Shown piece by piece: positions 49,961-50,450 of a stretch of DNA of 50,450 nt (its first letter is position 1; every line of letters starts with the position of its first letter). Position numbers and translations under genes: made by a program. Source of the stretch: Fidelibacterota bacterium (GTDB lineage: Bacteria; Fidelibacterota; Fidelibacteria; Fidelibacterales; Fidelibacteraceae); contig JAQULT010000007.1 of assembly GCA_028718545.1 (NCBI GenBank), forward strand, positions 1 through 50,450, read 5' to 3'. Below the pieces are notes generated by a model that worked only from the letters and a program-made list of their open reading frames with translations, did not search any database and was not told the DNA's origin.

Positions 49961-50450
49961 TCTTCGAGCTTATCAATCAGGAACCCCTTTACCGGGCCTT
50001 CGGGCATCTGATCCGCAGCGGCCGTATCGGAAGCGCTTATCTGATCTGCGGTCCGGACGGTGCAGGGAAGACCTCTCTTGCCCTGAATTTTGCTTCCATG
50101 CTGCTATGCCGCGATCCCCGTGACGGCGAAGCTTGCGGCACTTGTCCTTCCTGTGCAAAGATCCGTCATCTGAATCATGCCAATCTTTACTTTATCCATG
50201 CCTTCCCTCGGCCGAAAAATGCCTCCGATTCGGATCCTTATACCGGACTTAGCGATGAGGATATCGCCCTGATCCGCGAAGAGCAGCAGAAGCTCTGCGC
50301 TGACCCCTACTACGAACTGAATATTCCCAAAGCGAACAATATTCTCATCAGCAGTATGCGGGAAATGAAGCGTAAACTTTCCGCCGGACAAGCGGAACCG
50401 GGACGCCAGGTGGTCCTGATCCATCAGACGGAACGCTGCACCGACGGCGC
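49957..50450 (+). CDS. holB: DNA polymerase III delta'-like clamp-loader subunit (partial)
   Basis: A gene that runs off the window end; the first 164 codons are seen. The frame is open from ATG 49957, which overlaps the recN stop (ATGA). Residues 27-45 contain the P-loop CGPDGAGKTSLALNFA, and a zinc module follows (LLCRDPRDGEACGTCPSCAK: four cysteines in the pattern C-x9-C-x2-C-x2-C). This is the layout of clamp-loader AAA+ subunits (DnaX/HolB). Residues about 70-125 (PKNASDSDPYTGLSDEDIAL) form an insert that I do not recognise from other delta' proteins. Gamma/tau (dnaX) cannot be fully excluded. Confidence 0.8.
   Translation, partial: MIFELINQEPLYRAFGHLIRSGRIGSAYLICGPDGAGKTSLALNFASMLLCRDPRDGEACGTCPSCAKIRHLNHANLYFIHAFPRPKNASDSDPYTGLSDEDIALIREEQQKLCADPYYELNIPKANNILISSMREMKRKLSAGQAEPGRQVVLIHQTERCTDG

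Overview
This window looks like ordinary chromosome from an anaerobic, Gram-negative (diderm) bacterium, probably of the FCB assemblage (Marinimicrobia, Cloacimonadota, Calditrichota, KSB1 or Ignavibacteria-like). The evidence is a TonB-dependent receptor with a DUF4249-like lipoprotein, a secreted M6 protease ending in a type IX-secretion-style sorting domain, GmhA and an LptF/G permease (LPS), and a ferredoxin-linked 2-oxoacid oxidoreductase. Shine-Dalgarno sites are common and several promoters fit TTGNNN-N17-TANNNT, which argues against a typical Bacteroidota genome. The exact phylum cannot be fixed from the sequence alone. No rRNA, tRNA, CRISPR array, prophage or insertion sequence was seen.

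Layout. 1-2900: short tandem-repeat arrays, P5C dehydrogenase and an Hsp20 gene with an unusual control region. 2916-5244: efp-gcvH-gcvPA. 5439-8611: gmhA-xer-M50 protease-rsgA, with overlapping ATGA junctions. 8681-11933 (minus): CNNM/CorC transporter, LptF/G permease, YitT. 12061-15256: M23 peptidase, a PQQ-propeller lipoprotein and an rRNA/tRNA methyltransferase. 15379-17601: acyltransferase plus zinc-ribbon membrane protein. 17625-22194: TonB receptor, its lipoprotein and a second propeller-like lipoprotein. 22213-26433: rseP, then a korDA(BC) ferredoxin oxidoreductase operon with fused beta-gamma subunits. 26487-30707 (minus): six-gene operon dtd, B12-binding subunit, radC, TPR protein, M24 peptidase, HAD phosphatase. 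30832-35797 (minus): hybrid histidine kinase, small membrane protein, Gfo/Idh oxidoreductase, ZIP transporter, MBL hydrolase. 35974-39298: predicted prenol/prenyl-phosphate kinase fusion, NlpC/P60 peptidase, trpS. 39313-42486: M6 protease. 42582-46691: gcvPB, nucleoside kinase, thioredoxin-glutaredoxin fusion, groES. 46918-50450: scpA, scpB, recN and the start of a DNA polymerase III delta'-like gene cut by the window end.

Most genes are housekeeping. The most unusual signals are (i) a family of degenerate 6-7 bp tandem arrays at gene 3' ends, two of which contain the stop codon of the preceding gene; (ii) two divergent genes, a CorC-type transporter and an M23 peptidase, whose promoters are both predicted to make leaderless mRNAs with the same TAATAT-N6-start layout; (iii) palindromic TGCCA elements and a -24/-12-like site between hsp20 and efp; and (iv) a predicted bifunctional prenol salvage kinase. 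I did not find a clearly new multi-gene defence or mobile system.
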